The notes beneath the pieces were generated by a model, which saw nothing but the letters and a program-made list of their open reading frames with translations, had not been told where the DNA came from and made no database searches. DNA of 64,000 nucleotides, from assembly GCF_000092845.1 (NCBI RefSeq), contig NC_014150.1, forward strand, positions 868,001-932,000, written 5' to 3'. Both the position numbers and the translations under genes were made by a program. Positions within the stretch are counted from its first letter, which is position 1. Every line of letters begins with the position of its first letter. Of the stretch, positions 19,057-28,118 are shown piece by piece. This stretch comes from Brachyspira murdochii DSM 12563. GTDB taxonomy: Bacteria; Spirochaetota; Brachyspiria; Brachyspirales; Brachyspiraceae.

Positions 19057-20037
19057 TTATGGAAGTGTATTTTTTATATTATCTTTATATTCTTTAATTG
19101 TTTTATAAGGGGTTTTTAATTGAAAGTTAACTATATTGCTATACCAAGAAACATAATCAAATCTGCTTACTTCAGACATTATAGAGTGTTTATCCTCGAT
19201 AATATCATATTTAGGAAACATCATACCAATAGTTTGAATAACATAATAAGAAAACATTTTTTTTATTGTTTCATAGTCAGCATCAGACTGCAGAAATGTA
19301 TATGTGCTTATTACAGATATAGATTTACAAGGCTTTATGTTATTATTTTCAAGTACAAGCCTATCTACAAAACCTCCGTCTGCGATGGACTTTGCACTCA
19401 TTGATAAATAATTAGCAGTTAATGGCATATTTACTATAACTATAGAACTATCTTTAAACTCAGAAGCAGCTATCCTCCAATATAATGCTGTATAAATCAT
19501 AAATCTGCCGCCGTCTAATAACTGGCTTCTATTTTTTAGAGGAGTATTCCAAACATTAAGTATGCTCTGTACATATGAAGGGGCTATATTTTTAGCTATA
19601 ATATCCAAAGGAATATTGTATTCATATCCAAATAATTTTCTTATATTAGCCCTAGTTTCATTAGAAAGCGAATATAATATATAATATTGAAGCTCTTTAT
19701 TATCAATATTTTTTATATCTATAAAATCTCTTCTAAATATATCAGCATTATCAGTTATAACTTTTCTATTTATTCTATAAAAATTATCATATTCCATACC
19801 ATTTTTAAGATTATATTTTATATTATATCCTAAAATATTATATGTAAGTTTTGATAAGTCATCATCGAAAATATCAAGAAAATCTCTAGGGGAAAATGAG
19901 TTTATTGCATCATCTTCTATATATGTTATATTTACAGTATAAGTTTTTTCTTTATCAAGAGGTTCTGTACTGTTTTTACAAGATAAAAAGAATAATAAAA
20001 ATATAATAATACTAGCTAAATTACTGAGGTATTTCAC
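19057..20037 (-). CDS. Lipoprotein of unknown function in the LPS-transport operon
   Basis: 326 residues; signal peptide with lipobox LSC (FFLSCKNS). The rest is predicted mixed alpha/beta with no motif I recognise; segments such as FRRDFIDIKNIDNKEL and ETRANIRKLFGYEY are mainly helical in character. The ATG lies inside the end of the lptA-like gene (17-base overlap), so it is translationally coupled to it. That context suggests an envelope role, perhaps in LPS/LOS export or outer-membrane assembly, but this is inference from position. Confidence 0.7.
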   Translation of the reverse strand: MKYLSNLASIIIFLLFFLSCKNSTEPLDKEKTYTVNITYIEDDAINSFSPRDFLDIFDDDLSKLTYNILGYNIKYNLKNGMEYDNFYRINRKVITDNADIFRRDFIDIKNIDNKELQYYILYSLSNETRANIRKLFGYEYNIPLDIIAKNIAPSYVQSILNVWNTPLKNRSQLLDGGRFMIYTALYWRIAASEFKDSSIVIVNMPLTANYLSMSAKSIADGGFVDRLVLENNNIKPCKSISVISTYTFLQSDADYETIKKMFSYYVIQTIGMMFPKYDIIEDKHSIMSEVSRFDYVSWYSNIVNFQLKTPYKTIKEYKDNIKNTLP

Positions 20038-21364
20038 CGCTCACACCCATAGCCTCAACTTTTTGAGTATTTATATAATATTTTATTTCTCTTGCCCTTA
20101 CAACACTTTCCTTTTGTTTTAAGTATGGATTCTCCCCCCAAAGTCTTAAATATTTCTGCTTATCAAAGTATGTAGCCCAAGCACTTTGCGAGTTCATATC
20201 TTTGCCTTCTACATATACATTTCCATTAGCACGCAGTTTTTCTTCATCATTAAACATCTGCATAGTAACTGATGTAATTTTAATACTTCTATTTTCGACA
20301 TAGGCCTTAGGACTTCCGCTTACCGTTGCAACTTTAGTATCTGGGTCTAAATGCAGCAAATCGCCTTCCAATGATAAATTAGCATCATAATCAACCATCA
20401 CAACATCATTGTGAAATATTACATCTTTAAACTCAGCATCTTTTTTATATTCTATCCACTCTCCAAAAGCTATAATTCCTCTATCTGGAATTCTCACAGA
20501 AGGCTCTTCATACATATACACATGTTCATTATCTATTTCATACTCAATATATCCGCCTTTAAGTATCATATTCTCCTCATAAAAAAATGCTGTAACATTA
20601 CCATAAGCATATAAAGTACGTGTGTTATTATCTTTTCCACCGTATTCATTTAAAAATAATCTGTCTGCTACTATAATATTATAATTACTAACATTACTCT
20701 TTTTTTTATTTGTTTCTGATGTATTTATATAATTATTAGTCTGAAGAACATATATCTTTCCTCTGCCCATAACATTAGCTGTAGCAGTTTTTGCATTATA
20801 TTCCAATATTTCGCCTTCAAGCCTATCAGAACCCTGATAAAGTCGAGGATTTCCAGTTAATACAGCTGTTTCTTTATCCATATCATAAACTAAATTATCT
20901 GCATAACCGTCAGTCTGTCTTTTGCTTTCTTTATCAACATGAGTTAAATGAACATTACTTATAGCTTTGGCAATAGGTGTATTAAAATCTCTCTCCATAA
21001 AAGAGCTTCTTATAGTCATATTGTTTGTAGGCGATTTTAATACCGGATTATTTTTTACATATGCATATCTTGTTTTTCCATTATAGCTTGCATACCCGCC
21101 TGTTATTGCTGAACCGTTTGTCTTACTCAAAAGTTTAACACTGCCGCTAAATGTTGCCAATTCTGTTTCCTGATAAAATGTCATAACATGGCTTGTGATA
21201 ACAGCTGATGAATCTTCCATTTTAGCATTGCCTGTATATTGAAAAACCTTTGTTTTATTATTAAATGTAAACTTATCTGCACTTCTTCTTGACTGAGCAT
21301 TTAAATATAATACTGATAAAAACAGCATAAAAATGGTAAAAACAAGTCTATTTTTCTTCAGCAA
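20021..21364 (-). CDS. LptA/OstA-like LPS transport protein
   Basis: 447 residues with a signal peptide (VFTIFMLFLSVLYLNAQS). The mature protein is a long series of short beta repeats of the OstA type: AVITSHVMTFYQETELATFSG, TATANVMGRGKIYV, ATVSGSPKAYVE, KLRANGNVYVEG. This is more than twice the length of a typical LptA (about 185), so it likely forms a longer jelly-roll bridge or covers part of the LptD N-terminal role. LptA carries LPS across the periplasm. It overlaps the lptC-like gene by 17 bases and the downstream lipoprotein by 17. Confidence 0.78.
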   Translation of the reverse strand: MLKKNRLVFTIFMLFLSVLYLNAQSRRSADKFTFNNKTKVFQYTGNAKMEDSSAVITSHVMTFYQETELATFSGSVKLLSKTNGSAITGGYASYNGKTRYAYVKNNPVLKSPTNNMTIRSSFMERDFNTPIAKAISNVHLTHVDKESKRQTDGYADNLVYDMDKETAVLTGNPRLYQGSDRLEGEILEYNAKTATANVMGRGKIYVLQTNNYINTSETNKKKSNVSNYNIIVADRLFLNEYGGKDNNTRTLYAYGNVTAFFYEENMILKGGYIEYEIDNEHVYMYEEPSVRIPDRGIIAFGEWIEYKKDAEFKDVIFHNDVVMVDYDANLSLEGDLLHLDPDTKVATVSGSPKAYVENRSIKITSVTMQMFNDEEKLRANGNVYVEGKDMNSQSAWATYFDKQKYLRLWGENPYLKQKESVVRAREIKYYINTQKVEAMGVSGEIPQ

Positions 21365-21914
21365 CAGGTACTCCTATAGCATCCCCTTCATCAACTTCAT
21401 TATATATCGTAATATGTTCAAGCCCCATATCTGCTTCCATACTGCTTCCAGTAAGCCAGCTTCCGTCTTCCTGTTCCACACGTATAGGAACAGGACTTTT
21501 TACCTTTTGGTTATCATTATCCCACTGAAGATATTCTGTATAGAGTGTTGTATTATTTGAAGATTTAGCAATAACATTAGTATATATCTCAGTATATAAG
21601 GTATCCTGATTTACTTTTACAAACTCACCTGAAATACTTGCTGCTACTGTACGATTAGAATCATATGTATATGTTCTGCTTTCATACAGCTCTATAAGTT
21701 TTTTTTTGTTATAGAATTTAGCATTAGTAGCAAAAGAGTCTAACTGTTTAAAATTTGTATCATAATTTTCTCTTCTAAAACCGTAAAATTCCATATCAGG
21801 CGGCGGAACAAAATCATCTTTCTGTTCAAATTCTTTACCGAGATCTTTAAAATTTGTGCAGGAAACACATATCAATAGCATCAATATTAAACTAAAACTG
21901 TTTAATAACTTCAT
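21348..21914 (-). CDS. LptC-like LPS export protein (lipoprotein form)
   Basis: 188 residues with lipobox VSC (LLICVSCTN). After a linker the protein has the LptC pattern: FYGFRRENYDTNFKQLDSFA, then beta strands with LYESRTYTYDSNRTVA, ASISGEF and YLQWDNDNQKVKSPVPIRVE, and SWLTGSSMEADMGLEHITI. LptC normally joins the LptBFG transporter to LptA; here membrane attachment would be through a lipid rather than a transmembrane helix. Overlaps kdsC (23 bases) and the lptA-like gene (17 bases), a standard kdsC-lptC-lptA order. Confidence 0.8.
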   Translation of the reverse strand: MKLLNSFSLILMLLICVSCTNFKDLGKEFEQKDDFVPPPDMEFYGFRRENYDTNFKQLDSFATNAKFYNKKKLIELYESRTYTYDSNRTVAASISGEFVKVNQDTLYTEIYTNVIAKSSNNTTLYTEYLQWDNDNQKVKSPVPIRVEQEDGSWLTGSSMEADMGLEHITIYNEVDEGDAIGVPVAEEK

Positions 21915-22443
21915 TATAAATACCTTTAGCCTTGAGTATCATATCTATAACAACCCTCACAGCACCATATCCTCCTCTTTTATTGATGATTATATTAGCT
22001 GCCTTTTTAGCTTCATCTACGGCATCTTTAGGAGCAAATGATACACCTGCATATTTCATAACCTTAATATCTATTAAATCATCACCAATATATGACACTT
22101 CTTCTTTTTTTAAACCATATTTCTCAATTAAAGTTAAAATAACAGGCATTTTCTCTTCTTTACCCAATATCAAATCTTCAAAACCATGACGGCTAAACTT
22201 ATCAAATCTAGCCTTTATGGCATTAGAACTGCTGCCGGAAATAACAGCTATTTTTATGCCCGATTTTAAAGCCATTACTATACCCATTCCGTCCTGAGTA
22301 TGAAAAAACTTACTTTCCACTCCGTTATCATCAAATATAAGTCTTCCGTCTGTCATAACACCGTCTATATCTGATACTAAGAGTTTTATTTTTTTTAGCT
22401 TTTTAATATTAAACAAATATGATATATAATCTCTGAATGTCAT
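21892..22443 (-). CDS. kdsC: 3-deoxy-D-manno-octulosonate 8-phosphate phosphatase (HAD family)
   Basis: About 183 residues from the chosen ATG, the usual KdsC size. HAD motifs: DIDGVMTDG (nucleophile and acid/base Asp), ISGSSS (motif II), K in GKEEKMP, and YIGDDLIDIKVM (motif IV). The FHTQDGMGI segment is typical of KdsC. It makes free Kdo for lipopolysaccharide. A longer frame up to 22515 would run into the tRNA-Arg gene, so the start at MTFRDYISYLF was chosen although its ribosome site is weak. First gene of the lpt block. Confidence 0.88.
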   Translation of the reverse strand: MTFRDYISYLFNIKKLKKIKLLVSDIDGVMTDGRLIFDDNGVESKFFHTQDGMGIVMALKSGIKIAVISGSSSNAIKARFDKFSRHGFEDLILGKEEKMPVILTLIEKYGLKKEEVSYIGDDLIDIKVMKYAGVSFAPKDAVDEAKKAANIIINKRGGYGAVRVVIDMILKAKGIYNEVIKQF

Positions 22444-22484
22444 TTTAGAAAATCTTTTTTCATTAAGAATTAGGATAAACAATT

Positions 22485-22557
22485 TGGGGCTTACAGGACT
22501 CGAACCTGCCCACACGGTTTAGGAAACCATTGCTCTATCCTGATGAGCTAAAGCCCC
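22485..22557 (-). tRNA. tRNA-Arg (anticodon CCT)
   Basis: A 73-base cloverleaf: acceptor GGGGCTT/AAGCCCC with discriminator A, TAGCTC at positions 8-13, anticodon stem ATGGT/ACCGT with loop TTCCTAA, and a GGTTCGAGTCC T arm. CCA is not encoded. It follows tRNA-Ser by 32 bases and precedes kdsC. Confidence 0.93.
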
Positions 22558-22589
22558 CTATAATAAAGAAGCTGTTCGTATTAAAAAAT

Positions 22590-22672
22590 CGGAGAGTGTG
22601 GGACTCGAACCCACATGGGTGTTAGCCCGGCGGTTTTCAAGACCGCTGCTCTACCAATTGAACGAACTCTCC
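22590..22672 (-). tRNA. tRNA-Ser (anticodon TGA)
   Basis: An 83-base type II tRNA: acceptor GGAGAGT/ACTCTCC with discriminator G, anticodon loop CTTGAAA, a variable arm CGGGCTAACACCC, and a TTCGAGTCC T loop. CCA is not encoded. Part of a tRNA-Ser-tRNA-Arg pair on the same strand. Confidence 0.94.
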
Positions 22673-22689
22673 AAACAAATATGCTATAT

Positions 22690-22717
22690 ATTATAACATA
22701 TATAAAATTTATTTCAA
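22690..22717 (-). promoter_or_regulatory. Promoter of the tRNA-Ser/tRNA-Arg pair
   Basis: TTGAAA (22712-22717) and TATAAT (22690-22695) on the minus strand with a 16-base spacer, ending about 18 bases before the tRNA-Ser 5' end. Confidence 0.65.
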
Positions 22718-22736
22718 GTCTTTTTATAATTAAAAA

Positions 22737-23480
22737 TCATTTAAAAAAGGCTCGTCTGAAATAAAGACCATGTGCAGGTGCTGTTACAAAGGCTTCTGTT
22801 CTGTTTTCTCTTTTTAATATATCTTCTATAAAATTTACAGGCATCTTCTTTTTCTGACCTTCTACCAAAGTACCTACTATAATCCTTACCATATTGTGTA
22901 AAAAAGCATTGCCCTTAATGATAAAATATATAGTGTCCCCTTTTCTTACAGCCTTCACTTTTTCTAAATATCTAAACTTACTGTCATTTTCATCTTCTGT
23001 AGAACAAAATGATGTAAAATTATGCTCGCCTATTAAATATTTAGCATATTCATTAATAAGTTTTTCATCTATAATGTTTTTTCTGTAAAACCAAGCATAC
23101 CTCTCATAAAATGGAAAAGACGTACTGCTGTTATGAACTACATACAAATACTCTCTAAATGTTGCTGAAGCTCTAGCATTAAAATTATCGTCCATCTCTT
23201 CGGCTTTTATTATTCTCAAATCTCTGTCTAAACATGAATTCAAAGCTATATGCACCTTATTAATAGGAACAAGCATTTTAGGAACTCGAAAATTAGCAAC
23301 CTGTCCTAAAGCATGCACGCCAGCATCAGTTCTGCCGCAGCCGTATATTGTAATTTTTTCTCCATATATTTTTTGAACAGCTTTATATATTTCGCCCTGA
23401 ACTGTTCTTAAATTAGGCTGTATCTGCCAGCCGTAAAAATCTGTACCGTCATACTGTATTGTTATCTTTATATTATTCAT
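22737..23480 (-). CDS. truA: tRNA pseudouridine synthase A
   Basis: 247 residues from the ATG at 23480 (a TTG three codons earlier is less likely). TruA makes pseudouridine at positions 38-40 of the anticodon arm. The catalytic Asp is in CGRTDAGVHALGQV (D52), preceded by the opening motif IQYDGTDFYGWQ. LHNMVRIIVGTL near the C-terminus is also a family signature. It is transcribed toward the tRNA-Ser/Arg pair on the same strand. Confidence 0.95.
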   Translation of the reverse strand: MNNIKITIQYDGTDFYGWQIQPNLRTVQGEIYKAVQKIYGEKITIYGCGRTDAGVHALGQVANFRVPKMLVPINKVHIALNSCLDRDLRIIKAEEMDDNFNARASATFREYLYVVHNSSTSFPFYERYAWFYRKNIIDEKLINEYAKYLIGEHNFTSFCSTEDENDSKFRYLEKVKAVRKGDTIYFIIKGNAFLHNMVRIIVGTLVEGQKKKMPVNFIEDILKRENRTEAFVTAPAHGLYFRRAFFK

Positions 23481-23495
23481 AAATATCAAAATAAA

Positions 23496-23523
23496 AAGCC
23501 CATATAATATTTTATACAGGCTT
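23496..23523 (-). terminator. Terminator after the orphan substrate-binding protein
   Basis: Minus-strand AAGCCTGTATA pairs with TATATGGGCTT (two G-U pairs), followed by T-rich sequence, 24 bases past the stop at 23547. It separates this gene from truA. Confidence 0.65.
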
Positions 23524-23546
23524 CTTTATATAAAAAATTAAATATC

Positions 23547-24506
23547 TTACTGTAAATCAGCTGGTATTGTTATACCAAGTTTTTGAGCTGCATTAGTATT
23601 TACTTCTAACACTGGATTTTGTATATATTCTATAGGCATAGAAGCAGGCAAAGCCTCTCCTCTCAATATTCTTACTGCCTGTCTGCCTGTAAGTTTTCCA
23701 AGTTCATAATAATCTATACCATAAGTAGCAAGTCCGCCAGCTTCAAGCATACCAGCCTCTCCGCATATTACTGGTATTTTAGCAGGCTCTGTAATAGATA
23801 TAACATTAGCCATACCAGCAGCAACCATATTATCTGTAGGAGCATAAATAGCATCTACTTTTCCTACCAAACTTTGAACTACCTGCTGTATATCATTAGG
23901 ATTTGTTATAGTAGCATCTATATATGATATACCCATTTCATCTGCTTTTAATTTAGCCATATCTACTTGAAATTTAGAGTTTTGTTCGCTTGAATTATAT
24001 AAAAATGCTACCCTCTGTACTGAAGGAACTAATTTTTTTAATAACTCCATTTGTTCTTTTACTGGTGTTAAATCTGAAGTTCCAGTAACATTGCCGCCTG
24101 GTACATTATTATCTGCAACCAATTTGGAATCTGCTGGATCAGTTACTGCTGTAACAAGTATAGGTATATCTTTTGTTGTATTTGCTGCCGCCTGTGCTGC
24201 AGGTGTTGCTATAGCAAGTATTAAATCGGCTTTATCATTAACAAATTTTTGTGATATTGTAATACAGTTTGCCTGTTCACCCTGAGCATTTTGATAATCT
24301 ATAGTAATATTTTTACCATCTTCATAGCCTGCTTCTTTCAATCCGTCTACAAAACCCTTATTTGCAGCATCCAAAGCATTATGCTCTACCAACTGAAGTA
24401 TGCCTATTTTAAACATTTTTTCACCATTTGAAGATGAATTAGATGAACTATTTGAACAGGACATAAATAATATACCTGCAAATAATATAATAAATAGTTT
24501 TTTCAT
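23547..24506 (-). CDS. ABC transporter substrate-binding lipoprotein (COG2984/TrpX-like)
   Basis: 319 residues; signal peptide with lipobox MSC followed by an SSSNSSSN linker. The mature protein shows the two-lobed periplasmic-binding fold of the COG2984 group: KIGILQLVEHNALDAANKGF, ITIDYQNAQGEQA, LVTAVTDPADSKLV, PGGNVTGTSDL, VQRVAFLYN, and GLATYGIDYYELGKLTGRQA. Related proteins (TrpX, TyrX) bind aromatic amino acids, but the ligand here is unknown. No permease or ATPase gene lies beside it. A promoter and a terminator bracket it as a single-gene unit. AAAGGAG precedes the ATG. Confidence 0.85.
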   Translation of the reverse strand: MKKLFIILFAGILFMSCSNSSSNSSSNGEKMFKIGILQLVEHNALDAANKGFVDGLKEAGYEDGKNITIDYQNAQGEQANCITISQKFVNDKADLILAIATPAAQAAANTTKDIPILVTAVTDPADSKLVADNNVPGGNVTGTSDLTPVKEQMELLKKLVPSVQRVAFLYNSSEQNSKFQVDMAKLKADEMGISYIDATITNPNDIQQVVQSLVGKVDAIYAPTDNMVAAGMANVISITEPAKIPVICGEAGMLEAGGLATYGIDYYELGKLTGRQAVRILRGEALPASMPIEYIQNPVLEVNTNAAQKLGITIPADLQ

Positions 24507-24545
24507 TATTATATCTCCTTTAAATTCATAATTACTATTATTAGT

Positions 24546-24574
24546 ATAATATAATATAGCTATAATAAAGTCAA
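24546..24574 (-). promoter_or_regulatory. Promoter of the TrpX-like binding protein
   Basis: Minus-strand TTGACT (24569-24574) and TATTAT (24546-24551), spacer 17, about 40 bases ahead of the ATG. Confidence 0.6.
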
Positions 24575-24682
24575 ATAAAAATTATAAATATATATTTTTT
24601 AAATTTATTGAAAACAATATAATTGAAAATAATATATTTTATGATATCATCATCTATAATATTATAATTACGGGGAAATAAA

Positions 24683-25735
24683 TTGATTAGACATTCAAGA
24701 CCTACTATAAGAAAAAAAGATTTAGAATCTGCTTTAAGAGTAATGATTAGCGATAACCTTGCAACAGGTGATATAATACACGAATTTGAAAGAACATTTG
24801 CCAATTATTTCGGAAAAGGTTTTACTGCGATATTTGTTAATAGCGGTACATCTGCATTAGAACTTATATTAAGACATCTTAATATAGGAGAAGGCGACGA
24901 AGTTATAATGTCTTCTTTTCTCAATGCCTCACCTCTTCAAGTTGTTACAAATCTAAAAGCAACACCCGTACTTATAGATATAGATGAAGACAGCTTTCAA
25001 ATATCTATGGATAATGTTATAGAAACTATTAATGAAAAAACAAAAGCAATTATAGTTTCTCATATGTTTGGAAATTGTGCTTTGATTGATGAGCTTGCCG
25101 ATATAAAAGTACCAATTATAGAAGACGCTTCTCATAGTCTTGGAGGAAAATATAGAGATACTTTACTTGGAAGTTTTGGAGATTTTGCCTACTTCTCACT
25201 TTCTGCAACTAGAATGATTACTTCAGGCGGTGCAGGAGGTATGATACTAACAAAGAAAAAAGGAATGGACGCTATAAGAGATATAATACATTATGACAAA
25301 AAAGATAATTTTATAAAAAGATTCAATTACTGTGCAACTGACCTTCAGGCTTCTATTGGTATAGAAGAGCTTAAACATCTTGAAAGAATGGTTGAAGTAA
25401 GGGCAGATATTGCTTCATTTTATGATAATGCAATACTTGAAAGTAATTTAATGAAATTATCTACTCATGATAGTGAAAGCCCTTCATATTACAGATATGT
25501 ATGCATGCTAAACGGAAGTATGAATATATATGATGTTACAAAAATGTTTGAGCGTCATAATGTAGAGGCTGCAAGACCTATATTTAAGCCTCTGCATCAA
25601 TATCTTAATTTACCTAATGAAAATTATCCTAATACTGAAAATGCATATTTAAAAAGCATATCGCTTCCTATATACCCTACACTACAAAAAAGTGAGGCAG
25701 AGCTTATATGCAAATTAATAAAACAAATAAGATAA
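24683..25735 (+). CDS. DegT/DnrJ/EryC1-fold protein lacking the PLP lysine
   Basis: 350 residues of the sugar-aminotransferase (fold type I PLP) family: HSRPTIRKKDLESAL at the start, VNSGTSALELIL (PLP-phosphate loop, 52-63), EDASHSLGG with D148 for the pyridine nitrogen, and FSLSATRMITSGGAGGM. At the Schiff-base position the usual T-K is T176-R177 (AGA at 25211-25213), so no internal aldimine can form in the normal way. Sugar 3-dehydratases such as ColD also lack this Lys (they use His). It may be a dehydratase-like enzyme or an inactive homologue. Start is TTG behind CGGGGAAATAAA, chosen because the family begins at this point. Confidence 0.82.
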   Translation: MIRHSRPTIRKKDLESALRVMISDNLATGDIIHEFERTFANYFGKGFTAIFVNSGTSALELILRHLNIGEGDEVIMSSFLNASPLQVVTNLKATPVLIDIDEDSFQISMDNVIETINEKTKAIIVSHMFGNCALIDELADIKVPIIEDASHSLGGKYRDTLLGSFGDFAYFSLSATRMITSGGAGGMILTKKKGMDAIRDIIHYDKKDNFIKRFNYCATDLQASIGIEELKHLERMVEVRADIASFYDNAILESNLMKLSTHDSESPSYYRYVCMLNGSMNIYDVTKMFERHNVEAARPIFKPLHQYLNLPNENYPNTENAYLKSISLPIYPTLQKSEAELICKLIKQIR

Positions 25736-25737
25736 TA

Positions 25738-26796
25738 TTATTTTACAATACAGTAATGCAGATATTCAAAAGTTGATGATGCTGAATTATTTCTTTTGCT
25801 GTCAGCCTTAAATCTGTTATACTCTTTGACAAATAAACCATATTCGCCCTTATTTGACATTATGGTTTTTATATCCTCTAATGATAATAACCCCTCGTTA
25901 TTATAGCTTACAAATATATATTTTGACTTTGATTTATTTATTAAATCCTCAAATATATTATAAACATCATTTCTACTGCAGTATAAAGATTTTATTCTGT
26001 CATTTCTAAGACCTGTTTTGCCTTTTATATCTGGATTATCATATTTTGCTATTGTTTCAAGCATATGGTAATTATCAGAATACTGCCTTCTGTTATATGG
26101 AGGGTCAATATATAAAATATCTGTATCAATATTTTTAATTAACTCATTGGCATCTTTATTGTATACTTTATGACTTTTATCACTCAATACAAAATCGGAC
26201 GGATAATAATAAAAAGTTTTTAAAGCAGTATTTTTTATATCTTTTAGAAATGCTCCGTATACAGATGCAGTATTGGCACATTTATCTATATTTTCAAGAA
26301 GACTTGTAAGAAGAAAATAATACTCATTTTTATTAATCTTATTATTTTGAAACCACTCTTCTATTTTCATCCTTACAGTATCGCATTTCAAAGCATTTTC
26401 ATCTGAAAAATATATTCTTTGATATTCCTTATTTTTAGTGCCTCCTAAAGAATAATTATTATAAATAAAACCCTCTTTATAAGCTATATTATTTAAATAT
26501 TCACATACAATTAAATATCTTTCTTTAATTTTACTTCCTTTTAAATCTTTTATATCATCAATAAGATTTTTAAAATATAAATATTTATGATTTTCTATAT
26601 AATGTTTATTTATAACATAACTATAATACTGAATATCATTAGATATAATAGAAAAGTTTTTAGATTTAAAATATCTTCCCACAATACCAGTTCCTGCAAA
26701 CAAATCACAGAATGAAGTGCTGTTTTTATCTATTACAGAATTAATAGACTGGTACAAAAAATCTAATAATGATAATTTACTTCCTATATAATTCAT
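25738..26796 (-). CDS. D12-class DNA adenine-N6 methyltransferase
   Basis: 352 residues. AdoMet motif FAGTG (33-37) after NYIGSK, and the catalytic DPPY (231-234) in YIDPPYNRRQYSDNYH. The order (FxGxG before DPPY) is the D12/Dam group. No restriction endonuclease or specificity gene is adjacent, so it is an orphan methylase for regulation or protection, or a leftover of a restriction-modification system. The recognition site cannot be read from sequence. It converges on the DegT-like gene with two bases between their ends. Confidence 0.88.
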   Translation of the reverse strand: MNYIGSKLSLLDFLYQSINSVIDKNSTSFCDLFAGTGIVGRYFKSKNFSIISNDIQYYSYVINKHYIENHKYLYFKNLIDDIKDLKGSKIKERYLIVCEYLNNIAYKEGFIYNNYSLGGTKNKEYQRIYFSDENALKCDTVRMKIEEWFQNNKINKNEYYFLLTSLLENIDKCANTASVYGAFLKDIKNTALKTFYYYPSDFVLSDKSHKVYNKDANELIKNIDTDILYIDPPYNRRQYSDNYHMLETIAKYDNPDIKGKTGLRNDRIKSLYCSRNDVYNIFEDLINKSKSKYIFVSYNNEGLLSLEDIKTIMSNKGEYGLFVKEYNRFKADSKRNNSASSTFEYLHYCIVK

Positions 26797-26870
26797 TAAT
26801 ATTCCTAAAAATATATAATAATTAAAATATATTCTAGTATACTATTTATAATTTTACAATAATAAAACAC

Positions 26871-26898
26871 TTGACAATATTATTATAAATTTTATAAT
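26871..26898 (+). promoter_or_regulatory. Promoter of the zinc-ribbon protein gene
   Basis: TTGACA (26871-26876) and TATAAT (26893-26898), spacer 16, about 66 bases before the ATG at 26965; AAGGAG lies 12-7 bases before that ATG. Confidence 0.7.
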
Positions 26899-26964
26899 CC
26901 AGCTATAATAAAAAACACTGTATAAATTATACTTGTTTCATAAAATAAATAAGGAGCAGAACAT

Positions 26965-28089
26965 ATGCTTGAACATAAATGTGATAAATGCGGAATAGAA
27001 TTGGGTTATAAAGGTTTATGCTTCAAATGTAAGGCAGAAGAAGAAAGAAATAAAACTCTTGCTTTAACTGATGATGAGATAAAAGAAATAATAAGTAAAT
27101 ATGTAAAAGATTTAAAAGAAAAAGATGTTGATAAAGAATTATTAAATGGTATTTACATTTATGATTTGATTGCATATAGAAATATTGACTTAAAAGATAT
27201 AGCAAAAAAAGCATTGGAAAAGAAAATTTATTATCCTGAAGTATTTTATTATAAAGCCAGTGAAGAAATAAGAGATGAACTTATAAAAAGAATAAAAGCA
27301 ACTAAAGATTATTCTGAAGGAGCTAATTTATTATCATGTTTGGCTATGCAGGGAGATGATGTTGCTCTTGACTGCTTATACGATTTTGAAATGAATCCAA
27401 GAGAATGGAGAAAAAAACTTTATGTTGATCCTTCTATTTATGCTGAATGTGCAGGATGGACTTTTGATAAGGATAAAAAAAGACAGATACTCAATTTTGA
27501 TAAATGCTATTATTTAGAAAAGGCTAAAAACAAAGAAGAAAAAGATGAAAGCCCTATTAGTATAGCTTCATTGAGAGATGATAATTGCAAAGAATGCGGA
27601 TGCAGAAACATTGACATTGCTATTATTGACGGAAGAGATGAAAGACTTAAATTTATAGGGGTTGATGGTATAATAAAGGCTTCATGTTGTCCTAACTGTG
27701 TAACTTATAATACTACTTATTCAAAATATGATTTAAAAGGAGGAAGCGAAATACTTCCTTTTGATAAAAAGTCCGAAAATTATTATCCTGCTGAAGAAAA
27801 CTATATAAAAGAAGAAGAGCTAATTAATATGCAAAATAATAATTATGTACTCTCAGAACATGATGTACCTTTATTTTATGGGGCATTCGATGATACTTTA
27901 AATACGATAGGCGGATTTGCCAATTGGGTTCAGGATTGGGAGTATATGAAATGTCCAAGCTGCGGAAAAAAGATGAGATATTTAATGCAGATTCATTGGG
28001 ATAGTATTGATAATTGCTCAGAAGGCACTTTATTTATAGAGATATGTACTGACTGCTCTATTACAGCAATGTTTCATCAGCAAACTTGA
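26965..28089 (+). CDS. Zinc-ribbon protein with a DUF1963/YwqG-like C-terminal part
   Basis: 374 residues, soluble. Four Cys pairs that could bind zinc: C6/C9 with C19/C22 at the N-terminus, CKECGC and CCPNC in the middle, and CPSCGKK with CTDC near the end. The C-terminal ~65 residues (GGFANWVQDWEYMKCPSCGK, MRYLMQIHWDS) resemble the end of YwqG/DUF1963 proteins, where 'GGxPxWxQ' precedes a CxxC. The first 120 residues look helical. Its function is unknown; the resemblance was judged by eye. Single-gene unit with its own promoter. Confidence 0.7.
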   Translation: MLEHKCDKCGIELGYKGLCFKCKAEEERNKTLALTDDEIKEIISKYVKDLKEKDVDKELLNGIYIYDLIAYRNIDLKDIAKKALEKKIYYPEVFYYKASEEIRDELIKRIKATKDYSEGANLLSCLAMQGDDVALDCLYDFEMNPREWRKKLYVDPSIYAECAGWTFDKDKKRQILNFDKCYYLEKAKNKEEKDESPISIASLRDDNCKECGCRNIDIAIIDGRDERLKFIGVDGIIKASCCPNCVTYNTTYSKYDLKGGSEILPFDKKSENYYPAEENYIKEEELINMQNNNYVLSEHDVPLFYGAFDDTLNTIGGFANWVQDWEYMKCPSCGKKMRYLMQIHWDSIDNCSEGTLFIEICTDCSITAMFHQQT

Positions 28090-28118
28090 TTTTTGAGTTT
28101 TAATAATTGTTTTTAATA

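Noticed and set aside
22444-22515. Upstream extension of kdsC
   Set aside because: It runs into the tRNA-Arg gene; the family starts near the later ATG.
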